A DNA stretch of 21,545 nt, from NCBI GenBank assembly GCA_036244855.1, contig BQKZ01000306.1, positions 43,322 through 64,866 on the forward strand. Reading direction: 5' to 3'. This DNA is from Temnopleurus reevesii. Taxonomy: Eukaryota; Echinodermata; Echinoidea; Temnopleuroida; Temnopleuridae. A program made the translations under genes and the position numbers. Of this stretch, positions 8,560 through 19,081 are shown piece after piece. Within the stretch, counting starts at the first letter, position 1. Each line of letters opens with the position of its first letter. The notes beneath the pieces are model-generated. The model ran no database searches. It had not been told where the DNA came from and saw nothing but the letters and a program-made list of their open reading frames with translations.

Positions 8560-9665
8560 TTTATAGCTGGTCAGCTCTTCACACTCTTTATTTCCAAGTT
8601 CTAAATATTCCAGAAGGTCTTCATTAGATTATTACACAAGTTATATGGAGCTGAAGAACATACATGTCTCCATCTTCTTGTGTGGAAAATGTAAAGTGTA
8701 TTTCTTTCTTCTCTTATTGTTGACTCTGAAAATCCTGAATTTGAGTAGGCCTACACATAGAAGTACCATTTTCTTCAATGTATTCAAATTTAGGGTACTG
8801 AAACAACTCAATTTCTATTCTCTTTGAAAGATTGTTGGTATGTTCATCATAGTGTAGATACTACATGTATGCTCACAATTATGGTAATAAATTATGATAT
8901 ATTAAATCATAGAGTTGTCTGTTTATGTCCCATTTTTTTTCTTCTTTATCTCATTTCATTTACCAGAGTACAATAAATCGTGCCTCACTATGTCACATAA
9001 TTGCAACCTCAGTCAAAGAATTCCTGTTGTATTGACACATTACAACTTCATCATTGCAAGATTCCTGATGGTACAAAGTGATAGTTGTAGCTCTTTATTT
9101 TCTTTTGTTTTTCTATTCCGATAAATTCAAATTTCCATGATAACAAGGTTGGTTTCTTGTGTCCACGTTTTCGTTATATGAAGGTTTTAGTGTAATGTGG
9201 GGTTTTTTTTTCATTTTTCCTAGAAGTTGACGTTTTCTTCAAAACTTCTTCATTCTGAACACATCCAACTTAAGCAATTTCCAAAGTACAAAAATTGGCA
9301 ATAACTTCCTCGTCAATAGGAAGTAAATTCTTTAGGGACTTATTACAAATCTTCGTCTTCAAATTCTAAATGAAGAACCCTAATCAAAACTTCCACATAC
9401 ACAGTATGTATGGCGGGTTAGAGGGTGGTTGCAAGGAAATGTGGTGCAGTGAGATGCTGGTTGCAAACAGTGGCATAGCTGTCAAACATGAGTCTGTGAG
9501 AATAGGTAATAATCCTGCTACAAATTTGTAATCTTCACATATTTTACATTGAGATGCATTGTGCTATATTGCTAAAAATTAGTAATCTTTACTGGGTTTA
9601 ACACAAAACTTGACAAATTTGAGGCCAAAATTAGTAATGTTTACTAAAATTAATAATAGTTGGCA
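8560..9665. other. AT-rich noncoding stretch with a small MITE relic
   Basis: Around 9139-9194 the words ataacaaggtt and gttatatgaaggttttagtg, followed by TA, resemble the right half of the 8253-8432 element. The remainder shows no gene. Around 9560-9650 there are several copies of aattagtaat(c/g)tttac. Confidence 0.4.
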
Positions 9666-9669
9666 GCTG

Positions 9670-10200
9670 TGCATTGTGCAGAGGGAGGGGGAGGAGAAAG
9701 AGAAACTGGGGAAGAAAAAAAGAGGGAGGGAAAAGAGATAGAGAGAGAATGGAGAGACAGAAAGAGACAGAGGGGAGGAGAGAGGGAGTGGTGGAAAGTG
9801 AGAATAAAGGAGAGGTAAGGATGAGAGCAGATGAGAGAGAGAGACAGCCCGAGGGAGAGACAGAGGGGCGGGGAGAGGAGAGAGGGAAAGATGAAAAGTG
9901 AGAATAAAGGAGAGGTAAGGATGAGAGCAGATGAGAGCCCGAGGGAGAGACAGAGGGGCGGGGAGAGAAGAGAGGGAGAGATGGAAAGTGAGAATAAAGG
10001 AGAGGTAAGGATGAGAGCAGACGAGAGCCCGAGGGAGAGACAGAGGGGCGGGGAGAGAAGAGAGGGAGAGATGGAAAGTGAGAATAAAGGAGAGGTAAGG
10101 ATGAGAGCAGACGAGAGAGGGAGAAGCAGAGAGAGAGACGGGAAGGTGGAAAGGGAGAACAAGAGAGAGGCAGAACAAGATAGGGACAAAGATGGGTGAG
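9670..10200. repeat. Purine-strand minisatellite, 90-100 bp unit
   Basis: The anchor gtgagaataaaggagagg recurs at 9798, 9898, 9988 and 10078 (spacings 100, 90, 90), with nearly identical units between. The + strand has very few pyrimidines across more than 500 bases. Because 90 is a multiple of three, long open frames appear on both strands, Arg/Glu-rich on + and Ser/Leu/Pro-rich on -. I regard these as composition artefacts. Confidence 0.88.
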
Positions 10201-10204
10201 AGAT

Positions 10205-12210
10205 CACAATGGACAAAAAGACACCGTAGACCTGTAATTTGTTGACAACCGCCCTTTTAATATCAGATCATGATACACAAAATGCTATCAATACACTGTA
10301 CATTCCTATCAAAATACAATATCTTACATAAAAAAAAAAGAAAATTGGCAAAAATAATGATCAAAATCTCAAAAGTTATTGATAGATAAACCAATGTGAA
10401 TTCTAAAGTATCTATCATCAGCATGGAAAAAGAAAAGCAAATGGAGATTGATAAACTGAATTTAAAGTTTTTTAGCACTTAATGACACATTTATGCATAT
10501 TCTAATGTTTCTTGCATGATTTAAAAACTAAAGTGTGCTGAGATAAATGTATTACAAACTATTGAGAATTATAAAGAGTGAATGATTATTCCACATATAA
10601 TTGAGTGAAACTTTCAAACCTTACTTAAAACCTCTGTATACCAAAGTGAACTTGAACACTTCTTAAAACTGCTGTACAATATTAATACTTTAGTCCATGT
10701 GTCCTTCTTTTACCAACTGCTCAAAAATTGGCGAAATGTCTGATTTTTACAATCCCATAAAGTCTGGATGGTTTTGTAAAAGCCCCTTAATATGAGGCAT
10801 CAATGTGAACATTTTAAACAAATAAATTGGACAAAATAAACACCATTATTCCAATTTGAGTCTTGCAAATGGTTATACTATAGCATTCCAATGAAACCAA
10901 TCTCCTTACTCTGCAAAGAAATGCAGGGCAGGCTTTGCGTCTTTTTTGCTGATCATCAGAATAAAACAAATATTTTGTCTGGTAGAGCGATTGTACAGGA
11001 ATGAACAGGGAGTTGCCTACCTTGTACATTTTCTTTTTCCTTCATAATGCACAATACAATGCAAAATGTACAAAAGTCAGCCTATGCAAGCCTCCGAGCT
11101 TAATATTTCAAGTGAGTGTTTTGACCTTTGTTACATCTCAATCAATAGAAAATCTTGAACAGATGAATATGTCCAAAGTGAAGAATATATACATATCTAC
11201 ATCTATGCATCAAAATGACAAGAGAATCATTGGAAATGGGTGTTTCTCTACAAAAACATTATACACATATAACTAATGTGTAGGAGAAAAAACTATTCTA
11301 TACTATACATATCAATAACTACAGTATAGGCTGCATAGCAACATTAAAAACTACTCTAAACTACACAATATCAAGAACAGTGATTTCATTATGGAATTGG
11401 AATTGTTACAAGGCTGTTAGATGAAGTTGATTTTACTAACCACTTCAATATCAAAAGAAATAGAGATGCAGAAATTGTTTCTCAAATTCTTCAGGTTAAA
11501 ACCCGAGATCAACTGCCCTGGGAGGACAGAAAAGATCCAAGCGGGGGGTGGATTCAGCACACACCCCCCCCCCCCACCCCCTTTTTCCTGTCTAGAGAGG
11601 GTTAAAACATGACTCCCAAAATCATTTATTTCAGTCTAGGATTTTTTCACCCATTGTGATGCAAGTGCAAGTGAAAAAGTAGCAAAAGCAAAACAAAAGG
11701 AGAAAAATGTTAAAATAAATTTGCAAATGTGAGTATGAGAAATTCTAATGAGTATAGGAAATGCTAATACACAGAAACAAGCAGAAACAACAGTACTACA
11801 AATATAAAAACTAGCTTTTCATGTCAGCATTGAAATTTGTTTGTTTATCAGTGTTTAAAGAAACTTCAAACTAAATACATGAGAATATGATTCTCTGTCA
11901 TTAACTTGTATAAAAGAAATAATATTGAAGGGAAGAAATCATCTTTGTAACAAATTATCATGATGATCTCACTTAATGTGATGCAACATTATGTTTTGTA
12001 ACGAAAGAAATCCATAACTTTGGGGTCAATCTAACCAATCTATAAAATTCTCCACATCTACTTTTCCTGCATGTAACCATAATCTGTCATTATTTCATGC
12101 AGTACATGTATGTCATCCAAAACATTCAGATCTCTTTGTTTCATTCTAATTACGTATTTCAATCTGACATTGGATGGAAACAAAGGGTCACTCAAACGCT
12201 TTGAAAAAGT
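10205..12210. other. AT-rich noncoding stretch, no gene seen
   Basis: Apart from a G-rich/C-rich pair near 11541-11580 (a ggggggtgg run followed by about 13 C), I see no structured feature. Open frames are short and lack conserved motifs. It could include an unrecognised UTR of a minus-strand gene, but nothing shows this directly. Confidence 0.45.
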
Positions 12211-12214
12211 TGGA

Positions 12215-12389
12215 AAGTCAAACCTAGTTATAAAGATCATTGATATAAAAAGATCTCGTTATAACAAGGTGCTATTCCAATACCCATCTCTTTGTATTTT
12301 ATTGTATTTTGGCCCTGATATAACAAGGTTTCGATATAAAGAGATAATTTCTCTGGTCCCAAGGACCTCATAATAACGAGGTTTGACTG
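12215..12389. mobile_element. Pogo/Tc1-like MITE
   Basis: Left end AAGTCAAACCTAGTTATAAA and right end, read on the other strand, CAGTCAAACCTCGTTATTAT; TA follows the right end (12390-12391). The interior holds gatataacaaggt words shared with the 8253-8432 element. Similar length (175 bp) supports one family. Confidence 0.65.
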
Positions 12390-12391
12390 TA

Positions 12392-13733
12392 CAAGGACTC
12401 AAATGATCCTAAAGAAGGCAACTCAACACAATCGCAGTGGGTGCCCTCATTGTGCCCTCATTGTATTTCCTACCCGAGTACAAAAGTGATTTTCAACAAA
12501 ATTGCCTTGAATATGAGACCCTGTTGAAATCTTATTTTGAGGCATGTTGTATCCTCAAGTATATTTGGGGGTAGAGTACCCTTTGGGGGTTGTAAAAATA
12601 ATTTTTCAATTGATATTGAAGATGATGTAAGATCGAATGACAAAGATTTTATTGCAAAATAAAAATTTCAGGAAATTGGGCCTGCTACCAGACAAAAAAT
12701 ATATTTTTATTGGAATACACATTATGAAAATACATCTGCACGATTCTTGGTCATCTGAATTACAGCACTATAAATGAAATAAATAATTGATGAAATCTAG
12801 CATTCTGTATTTGGCACACTGGGTACATACATATACATATTAGGGGCAAAAAAAATGAATGCATAAAGAGATCTGTTGACCAAGAATGATATTTTACACA
12901 ATTGTCTAAATATAAACATTATTAAAGCAAGGATACCAGTTGCAATTGATCAGAGGGCCTGAAAATCACCTAGAGTGCAATATCTTGTGCACAAAAAATT
13001 GCCAAGAGAATAACCTAAAATCAAATTGTCAGGACCTGAATTCAGGGTTTCGTCTGCATACTGGCATCCATGATTTAGGGAATGTACCAACTATTGTTTA
13101 CAATCTAGCCGCAAAATACAAGTAACTCTATCAAAGAAGAATCTCTCAGGACAATAAAATCTGTTTGAATCAGGATGAGCTCCACTTAAAAAACTTTACA
13201 CATGGTTTATTTTTAAAAATTACTTTGAGTGTACAACTTAAATAGGTTCAACATCTATAGGCAGAGTTGAATATAAGGGGAACCAACATCTAGAATCATC
13301 GTGCTGTAAATGAATGAAGAAAAATCAGATGAGCAACCTGAAAATTTGAGCAAAATCTGACAGTCGGTTCAAAGTTTAAGAATTAAATGATGGCTGCAGA
13401 AAAGAATCCATGAGTTGGCAACTTGTGCAGAATAGGTCTACCCGATTTTGTTCTAATTCTCAGTTTGTTCATTTCATTTTTCTCTATTTCCTGACAGCAC
13501 AACGATTCATGGGTGGGTTCCCCTTTAAATGTTGGAAGTATAAGTCTAATGGTATACAGCCACAGCAAGTGACTATCAATATATTTGAATCAACTCTTAT
13601 TCAGTTCTTACTAACAGAAGAAGAGCTACATGTAATAGCACTGCACAATCAATATGTGCTATAGAGCACATAAACTTGATTATAGAACAAAAATAAGCAC
13701 TTTTATAACAATGGCAAAAACAGGCAGAGATAT
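12392..13733. other. Noncoding stretch, no gene seen
   Basis: A short direct repeat (gtgccctcatt twice, about 12440-12462) is the only local structure I note. No spliced coding pattern or RNA gene is apparent. Confidence 0.45.
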
Positions 13734-13819
13734 AAATGAATAATTCTTGCCTTATCCCAACATGAATAAACACTGATTGACAGTGCTTTACCGAGAAGCT
13801 GAGAAAAAAATCTCAGGCA

Positions 13820-13890
13820 TTCTCGGGTAGGAATCGAACCCACGATCTCCTGATGACTAGACAGGTGTCTTACCACTAGACCACCGAGAG
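13820..13890 (-). tRNA. tRNA-like Pol III cassette, minus-strand copy (probably pseudo-tRNA or SINE head)
   Basis: Read on the minus strand it folds as a 71 nt cloverleaf: acceptor CTCTCGG pairs with CCGAGAA except at position 1-72, D arm GTCT/AGAC, anticodon stem CCTGT/TCAGG with a mismatch at the loop-closing pair, T arm GTGGG/CCTAC with TTCGATT loop. A-box (TGGTCTAGTGG) and B-box (GGTTCGATTCC) are intact. By position the anticodon would be AGT with C at 37, which is unusual for a working tRNA. Confidence 0.5.
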
Positions 13891-13970
13891 CCGATGGAAG
13901 TGGCGGGCTCGATTCGTGTTATAGCAGCAGGTACTGCGTAAATATCAATCGAGCCCGCCACTTCCATCGG

Positions 13971-14041
13971 CTCTCGGTGGTCTAGTGGTAAGACACCTGT
14001 CTAGTCATCAGGAGATCGTGGGTTCGATTCCTACCTGAGAA
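13971..14041 (+). tRNA. tRNA-like Pol III cassette, plus-strand copy (probably pseudo-tRNA or SINE head)
   Basis: It is the mirror image of the minus-strand cassette, differing at one base in the acceptor stem (CTGAGAA, giving a G-T pair). A-box and B-box are intact. The C-A mismatch at the acceptor end, the mismatch closing the anticodon loop and pyrimidine at position 37 argue against a functional tRNA. Confidence 0.5.
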
Positions 14042-14127
14042 TGCCTGAGATTTTTTTCTCAGCTTCTCCGTAAAGCACTGTCAATCAGTGTTTATTCATG
14101 TTGGGATAAGGCAAGAATTATTCATTT

Positions 14128-15758
14128 ATTTATCTACCCAACACAAAAATCATTCAATTGATAGGCAGAGATATGTATTTAGTTTTGATGTTTATGACAT
14201 CTCTCTATCCCCCTAACCTACATGTAGTAATTCTCTCTTTCACACCCATTTTCTTTCATCTACCTAAAGTCTGCTCAGTAGTTTTCTGCACCATTACATT
14301 CCCAAATTCTTAAAAATGAAATGTATTTTTTTAAACAAGGTATTCCCATCAAACTCTATTTATGGTACTCCTTAGTGATAAATGTTTATCAAATATCTAT
14401 CCTTATTCCTGTATACCAAGTAAGATAAGTTTCCTTCCTGCGGTTTCACTCTCTAGACTCTCTAAAAACGAATACAAAAAAACAAAATGATCCCCTAAAT
14501 TAATCCCCTCAATCTGCTAAAAGCTAGACTAATCCGTGTTCAGTAAGAGGCATTAAACTATCAAATTATGTTTGATATACATGTTGTATGAATTATGTCA
14601 AGCTTTTGGAGAAAAAAATAGAAATACATCACTGGAATAAGGACAAGTGACTTGTTATATCTTGAGTCTTGAATCAGATACTTCAAAGAGTGTCCACTAG
14701 GGTCCAGGGTGATTGAGGGATAATACTGACTGGTAGAATTTAAAAATCATAATTCATACTCGCCCAAAGAAAATTAAAACATCATAAGTACATGAATTTT
14801 ATCTATTAAAAAGAAACTAAAAACAAATAAGAATCTCCATATAAGTCTAGAAACTATTTCCCAAAGCATCCACTAGTGGCAGAACCATTTTGTTCATAAT
14901 GAACTGCATGTATGTACCCATTGCTGGCATTTCTTTGCATGGAAGTAAAATGTAAATTGTGGAATTGATGTTTGTGGGTGCGATAATAGTGTCTGTTAAC
15001 TTGCGGACTAAATTTGTTGAGACCCAAACAGTTAAGCTGATCTGGTTCATAGACAGGTGTGTTATATATGAAACAATGATCCTAGAAAATCGAAATATAT
15101 ATTCACATCACTTAACCGTTTAGCACCTAGATGGTAAAAAACATCCCTAAACTTTAATATGTGATACTGCACCAATCCATCCACATATGTGTAATTGCGC
15201 TGACACTTGTTTTGCCATAATTATGACAATTCTGAAATGATTGTCTGTTAAAAGAGGCAAAGTATATTTACAGATCCGTGAACAAAGGATGTCTTATCAA
15301 AGATTGCTTTTCAGAAACTAAATACTCTGAAAGAAGTACTCTTGCGATGTCATTGCTATTCTGTGGATTCTGTCCAATATTCAAAAAGCCCTTTGACGGA
15401 CACTGATATCTATCTACATGTACAGTGCTAGTCAGAATTCTTTGCGACCTGATCTCACAATAAAATCCTGAACAATATTGCAGGGAATAATTCTATATTT
15501 CACATTGATTAGCAGTTTTAGACATTGAGGAAACTCTTCAGATTCTTTATTTACTATACAGTTTTATGTGAAAAAGTTGCTAATAGCAATCCTGCCAAAA
15601 TGCATAGCAAATTGCGATGTGATACCAGGAAAATTATTCCCTGAATTGTTGATTGATTCCACTCTGATCTCATTGTGCTGAGATTTATAGTGATAACAGG
15701 TATGCAATGAAACCTGACTTCACTATATATGACACATGAACATGTACATAAGATGAAG
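14128..15758. other. AT-rich noncoding stretch, no gene seen
   Basis: No coding exon pattern, RNA gene or clear repeat that I can support. Several short open frames on the minus strand lack recognisable domains. Confidence 0.45.
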
Positions 15759-16227
15759 GCAGAGATGCCAACCGTTCCAGAATATACATGAGGTGTGTTT
15801 TCATAAGAATCAAAGACTTTCATCACAAGTGAATGGCCGAGACTAGGGTGCGACAAGAAGTTTTCACACCACTTGCCCGGCTGGGCATCTTGCTTTTCAA
15901 ATCACTTGCCCGAACACAAAGTCCTATTGCCTGAAACACAATCAAGCAAACAAAAGCAGCTGCACATAAATCTAATTTATGGACAGACCAAACTGTATAG
16001 TTATTAGACTGTCATACCATTACTTGCCTGATCGGGCAAGTAACAATTTCATTTGCTTGCCCGATGGCTCAATTTTGTTGCCCTGGGCATTCTGGCAAGT
16101 GGGTTTGTAGCGCCCTGGAGACAAGATGATTGTCGTCATGCATTCTCTCATTTTTGTTCAGCTGAACTTGCATAATTCATATTCCAATTTTTACTCATGC
16201 ATATTCCGGAACGGTTGGCATCTCTGC
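15759..16227. mobile_element. Inverted-repeat element with 34 bp ends, split by a nested element
   Basis: GCAGAGATGCCAACCGTTCC begins the left arm (15759-15792) and is mirrored at 16194-16227, with two mismatches in 34 bp. The interior is interrupted by the separate element at 15843-16118. No transposase frame is visible. Confidence 0.75.
15843..16118. mobile_element. Nested MITE-like element with CTAGGGTGC ends
   Basis: Left end CTAGGGTGCGACAA and right end, read on the other strand, CCAGGGCGCTACAA are similar. Flanking AGA occurs on both sides (15840-15842, 16119-16121), a possible 3 bp target duplication. Inside, the word acttgccc(g) recurs several times in both orientations, including the near-palindrome acttgcctgatcgggcaagt. 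Confidence 0.6.
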
Positions 16228-18313
16228 GAAGGGGTTCAGATTGCGTAACCTCTGACATTGTACAGCTGACTGAGTTGGTGGGATTGAATACCTTATAGGG
16301 TCAAGGCATCAAGGTCAGGGCGTCAAGGTCAGGATCATCTATGCAGTCCTAGACGACTGGAATACGAAGCCCCATCATGACGTGTTGCTGCCTAGTTTGG
16401 GAGAGTAACAAAAAAAAACATTCATTAAAGCTAAAATTGATAACTTGCAACAACTCTTAATTGGAAAATAAGTGGTGAGAAGTAATAGATGTTGAAAACA
16501 ATACACAAGGAGACATCTGTTTACATGGGAAATTTGATACAGGCCATTCAAAACTGGTGGGTTAAAAGCCAAATAATTTGAGTGAATGCACATTTCTTTA
16601 CAGGTAGCAGCACATAGGACAGTGTCATATTTTAAGTCCTGACAAATCCTTTTTACTCGTCATTTATTTGCTTATTTCTCTCTCATTTTACATTCTTTTA
16701 CAAAATTGTTTGGCACATATTTTTTCATTCATGGTTTCGAATATTCTTTTCAAGTTTTTAGCAATTCTGTGAACATTAATAAAAACAAATATTATGCATT
16801 TTATCTACATATATAATATCCAACAGAAGAAAGAGCCCCTAATGAGAAATTTTATAAAAACCTGATGCTACTCCTCAATTTGTTTGTGTCAACTCACAGG
16901 TCTCACAGGAATTATACAATAGATATAGCATGAAATAATTTGATACAGAAAACTGCAATAAAGAACTTGGTATTAGAAATACTTGGGAGAATTATAGCAA
17001 CAAAAGTCAATACACCCACTTTCATTTTTGTTTTAAAAATTGGTATTATCTCAAATTAATGGCCACAAATACATGTAATAATCCACTTTTACAAAATTAG
17101 GATAATGACTCATGACCGATCCTTTTGTACACCATTTTGCATTGTACAGAGAAATACAGGATATTAAAATGACTGAATGAGGACCACTCCAAAATTCATC
17201 AAACAGGAGTGGAAATTGGTGAAAAGAATGCAACTGGCACCGTATGGGGCATTCTTTTCATCAAACAGAGTTAAACAAACTATAACTGGTACTGTGAAAC
17301 AACAGTAAAAACTCTTTAATCTCACAAAATTTCAATGCAAATACAGCACTTTATATACTCAATTTTGTTGGCATTTTTTCTCTCATTGTATTCCATTCCT
17401 ATTGTATTCCATAATTTAGGTAAAATGAAGAATGCTTTTAACACCTCAATTTACATCATACAAGATCCACAGTACACTCACTGAGAAACAAATTGGCACA
17501 AAAGAATATTAAAGTTGTTTGGATTCTTTCAACGGTCCACAAGGGGTGTATACCCAATTCTGTTGGATACTCTACATAAAAAGAGTTCCTCAAACAAACA
17601 AAATCAGGGTCATTGTATCAGAGTGACAATACAATTGAAACCAAACGAGTGCTACAGAATTAACATGCATTTAAATAGAATGTAAGAGTACTATTTATCA
17701 CTATTTCTTTTGTATACATTTGACTATTTCTAATTCCCAGCATCATGTACGCTCATAAAGCATAATGATATAAAATGAAATAGAAGTTCAACAATGCATG
17801 CCTACTTTAGCACTGGATACACTGGCCTATTAAACCTAATTCTACTGAGCTGTTTTGGGAGGTAATTTTGAAACATGCATTTAATGTCAAGACTGCATAC
17901 CCGATTGTTGCAAATTTGGTCTCAACAGTTGCTTGAGGAGTTACAGAAAAAAGTCATAATAACAAAAAGGGCATGGCGCTGGGGGAAGGGGGGCATAATG
18001 ATTGTATTAGGATCGATATTCATTTGTGAATATATTACCTCTAAGCTTGGGGCAGCAATTTGTTTTTTGCCCTCCAATTATGCAATTAATTTCATGCTAA
18101 ACTGCAGAGATCAACATTATTCTGACTTTCGGAATAGGGATGATGAGAATGACAATACCAACCTTGTTAATTTCTCTATGTCTGTCTCTGCTTACAATTT
18201 CTTCAATGATTTCTCCCGACCCTCGGACCAATCTGAAGATGCAAATGAGAATAGGAAATTGAGATACAGTCATGCAGTATAATAGCATGTGGGGATAAAA
18301 ATAGATATTCTAT
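16228..18313. other. AT-rich noncoding stretch, no gene seen
   Basis: A 12 bp hairpin (17220-17231 with 17249-17260) and duplicated TCAAGGTCA words (16309-16331) are the only structures I note. The longest open frame, 17875-18282 on +, has no recognisable motif and no splice or promoter context. Confidence 0.45.
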
Positions 18314-18392
18314 AATTCCTAAATTATGCAAATAACATGAAGTATAATTAGAATTCTATTAATAACAATGAAGTACAAGTTGCAAGAGGGTT
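18314..18392. repeat. Left arm of 79 bp perfect inverted repeat (DIRS terminal edge)
   Basis: It is the exact reverse complement of 18618-18696. In the DIRS reading this is the outer edge of the element's 3' terminal repeat, so the element boundary should be close to 18314. It contains an octamer word ATGCAAAT (18326-18333). Confidence 0.85.
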
Positions 18393-18453
18393 AGCATAAT
18401 CACCTGATTAGGCAGATCGTTTCACAATAGATTTCAAAGATAAAAGAAATAAT

Positions 18454-18487
18454 GAAAGGAATTTCCTTTCACTAAGGTGTATAAATA
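18454..18487 (+). promoter_or_regulatory. Candidate TATA promoter inside DIRS terminal repeat
   Basis: TATAAATA at 18480-18487 follows a perfect 17 bp palindrome (GAAAGGAATTTCCTTTC, 18454-18470) and is followed about 25 bases downstream by the CG-rich stretch cccgtcgtacggg. It points into the element. Since terminal repeats are inverted, the 5' copy outside the window would direct the sense transcript and this one an antisense transcript. Confidence 0.45.
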
Positions 18488-18617
18488 CGGAGCCCGTCGT
18501 ACGGGAATCATCCTTTTTGAAGACAAAAAGATAAAAAGCGTGAAGTCAGACTCACGTAAATAGACTAGAGAGGTCCTCACGACGGGTGGGAACCTTTAAG
18601 CATGTGTCTCGGGTGGG

Positions 18618-18696
18618 AACCCTCTTGCAACTTGTACTTCATTGTTATTAATAGAATTCTAATTATACTTCATGTTATTTGCATAATTTAGGAATT
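18618..18696. repeat. Right arm of 79 bp perfect inverted repeat (DIRS internal complementary region)
   Basis: It is the exact reverse complement of 18314-18392. Known DIRS elements carry an internal complementary region next to the 3' terminal repeat that mirrors the terminal edges and is thought to guide circle formation. Position and orientation fit. A 12 bp direct repeat cgggtgggaacc (18583-18594 and 18610-18621) overlaps its start. Confidence 0.7.
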
Positions 18697-19081
18697 CTAT
18701 TACATAACAACTCGTAAAAGTCTTAGAGGGTTAGCATGTTCAAAGCCATAGCGTGAGGCTGACTCGAACAAGACAAATGTGTATGTACAATAAACAAGCA
18801 AAGTGAAGCCATTGTATTGATAATAATATTCAGCATTTCACACTGAGTTGATTTAAGAAAGAAACAGAGAAGGCACGTCTCTTCTAAATCGTATGCCAAA
18901 CTCTGATAATAAGGAATATATCTTCCAAGAAACAAAATAAGTTGTAAAAAATTATACAATTAGCAATCCGAAGGTTGTCCAGATCTTGACATTGTATGAA
19001 ACACGTGATGTGTTCATGAGTCTACTAACTCGATCTAGTCCACAAGCTTCAAGCTATGCAGTTTTCATAAAAGGACTTAGT

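Larger units (their letters stand above)
13734..14127. repeat. Near-perfect palindrome, 181 bp arms, 32 nt spacer
   Basis: Arms 13734-13914 and 13947-14127 are reverse complements with only two mismatches (at 13792/14069 and 13826/14035). The spacer is 13915-13946. Each arm holds a tRNA-like cassette and a 3' flank with its own short hairpin (ctcaggcattctc and ctgagaaaaaaatctcag-type sequence). It could be a foldback element or two SINE copies in inverted orientation. Confidence 0.92.

Noticed and set aside
9579..10216. Long open frames on both strands (up to 199 residues) in the GA-rich tract
   Set aside because: They arise from a purine minisatellite with a unit length divisible by three. 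The predicted proteins are Ser/Leu/Pro-rich or Arg/Glu-rich repeats without domain motifs.
11541..11580. G-run followed by C-run as a structured regulatory element
   Set aside because: Short homopolymer-rich sequence in otherwise plain DNA; nothing further supports a role.
13820..14041. Two functional tRNA genes
   Set aside because: Acceptor end mismatch, a mismatched pair closing the anticodon loop, and C at position 37 make charging doubtful. The mirrored flanks point to a repeat element instead.
17875..18282. 135-residue plus-strand open frame
   Set aside because: No recognisable motif, no splice or promoter context, and the composition looks like translated AT-rich noncoding DNA.
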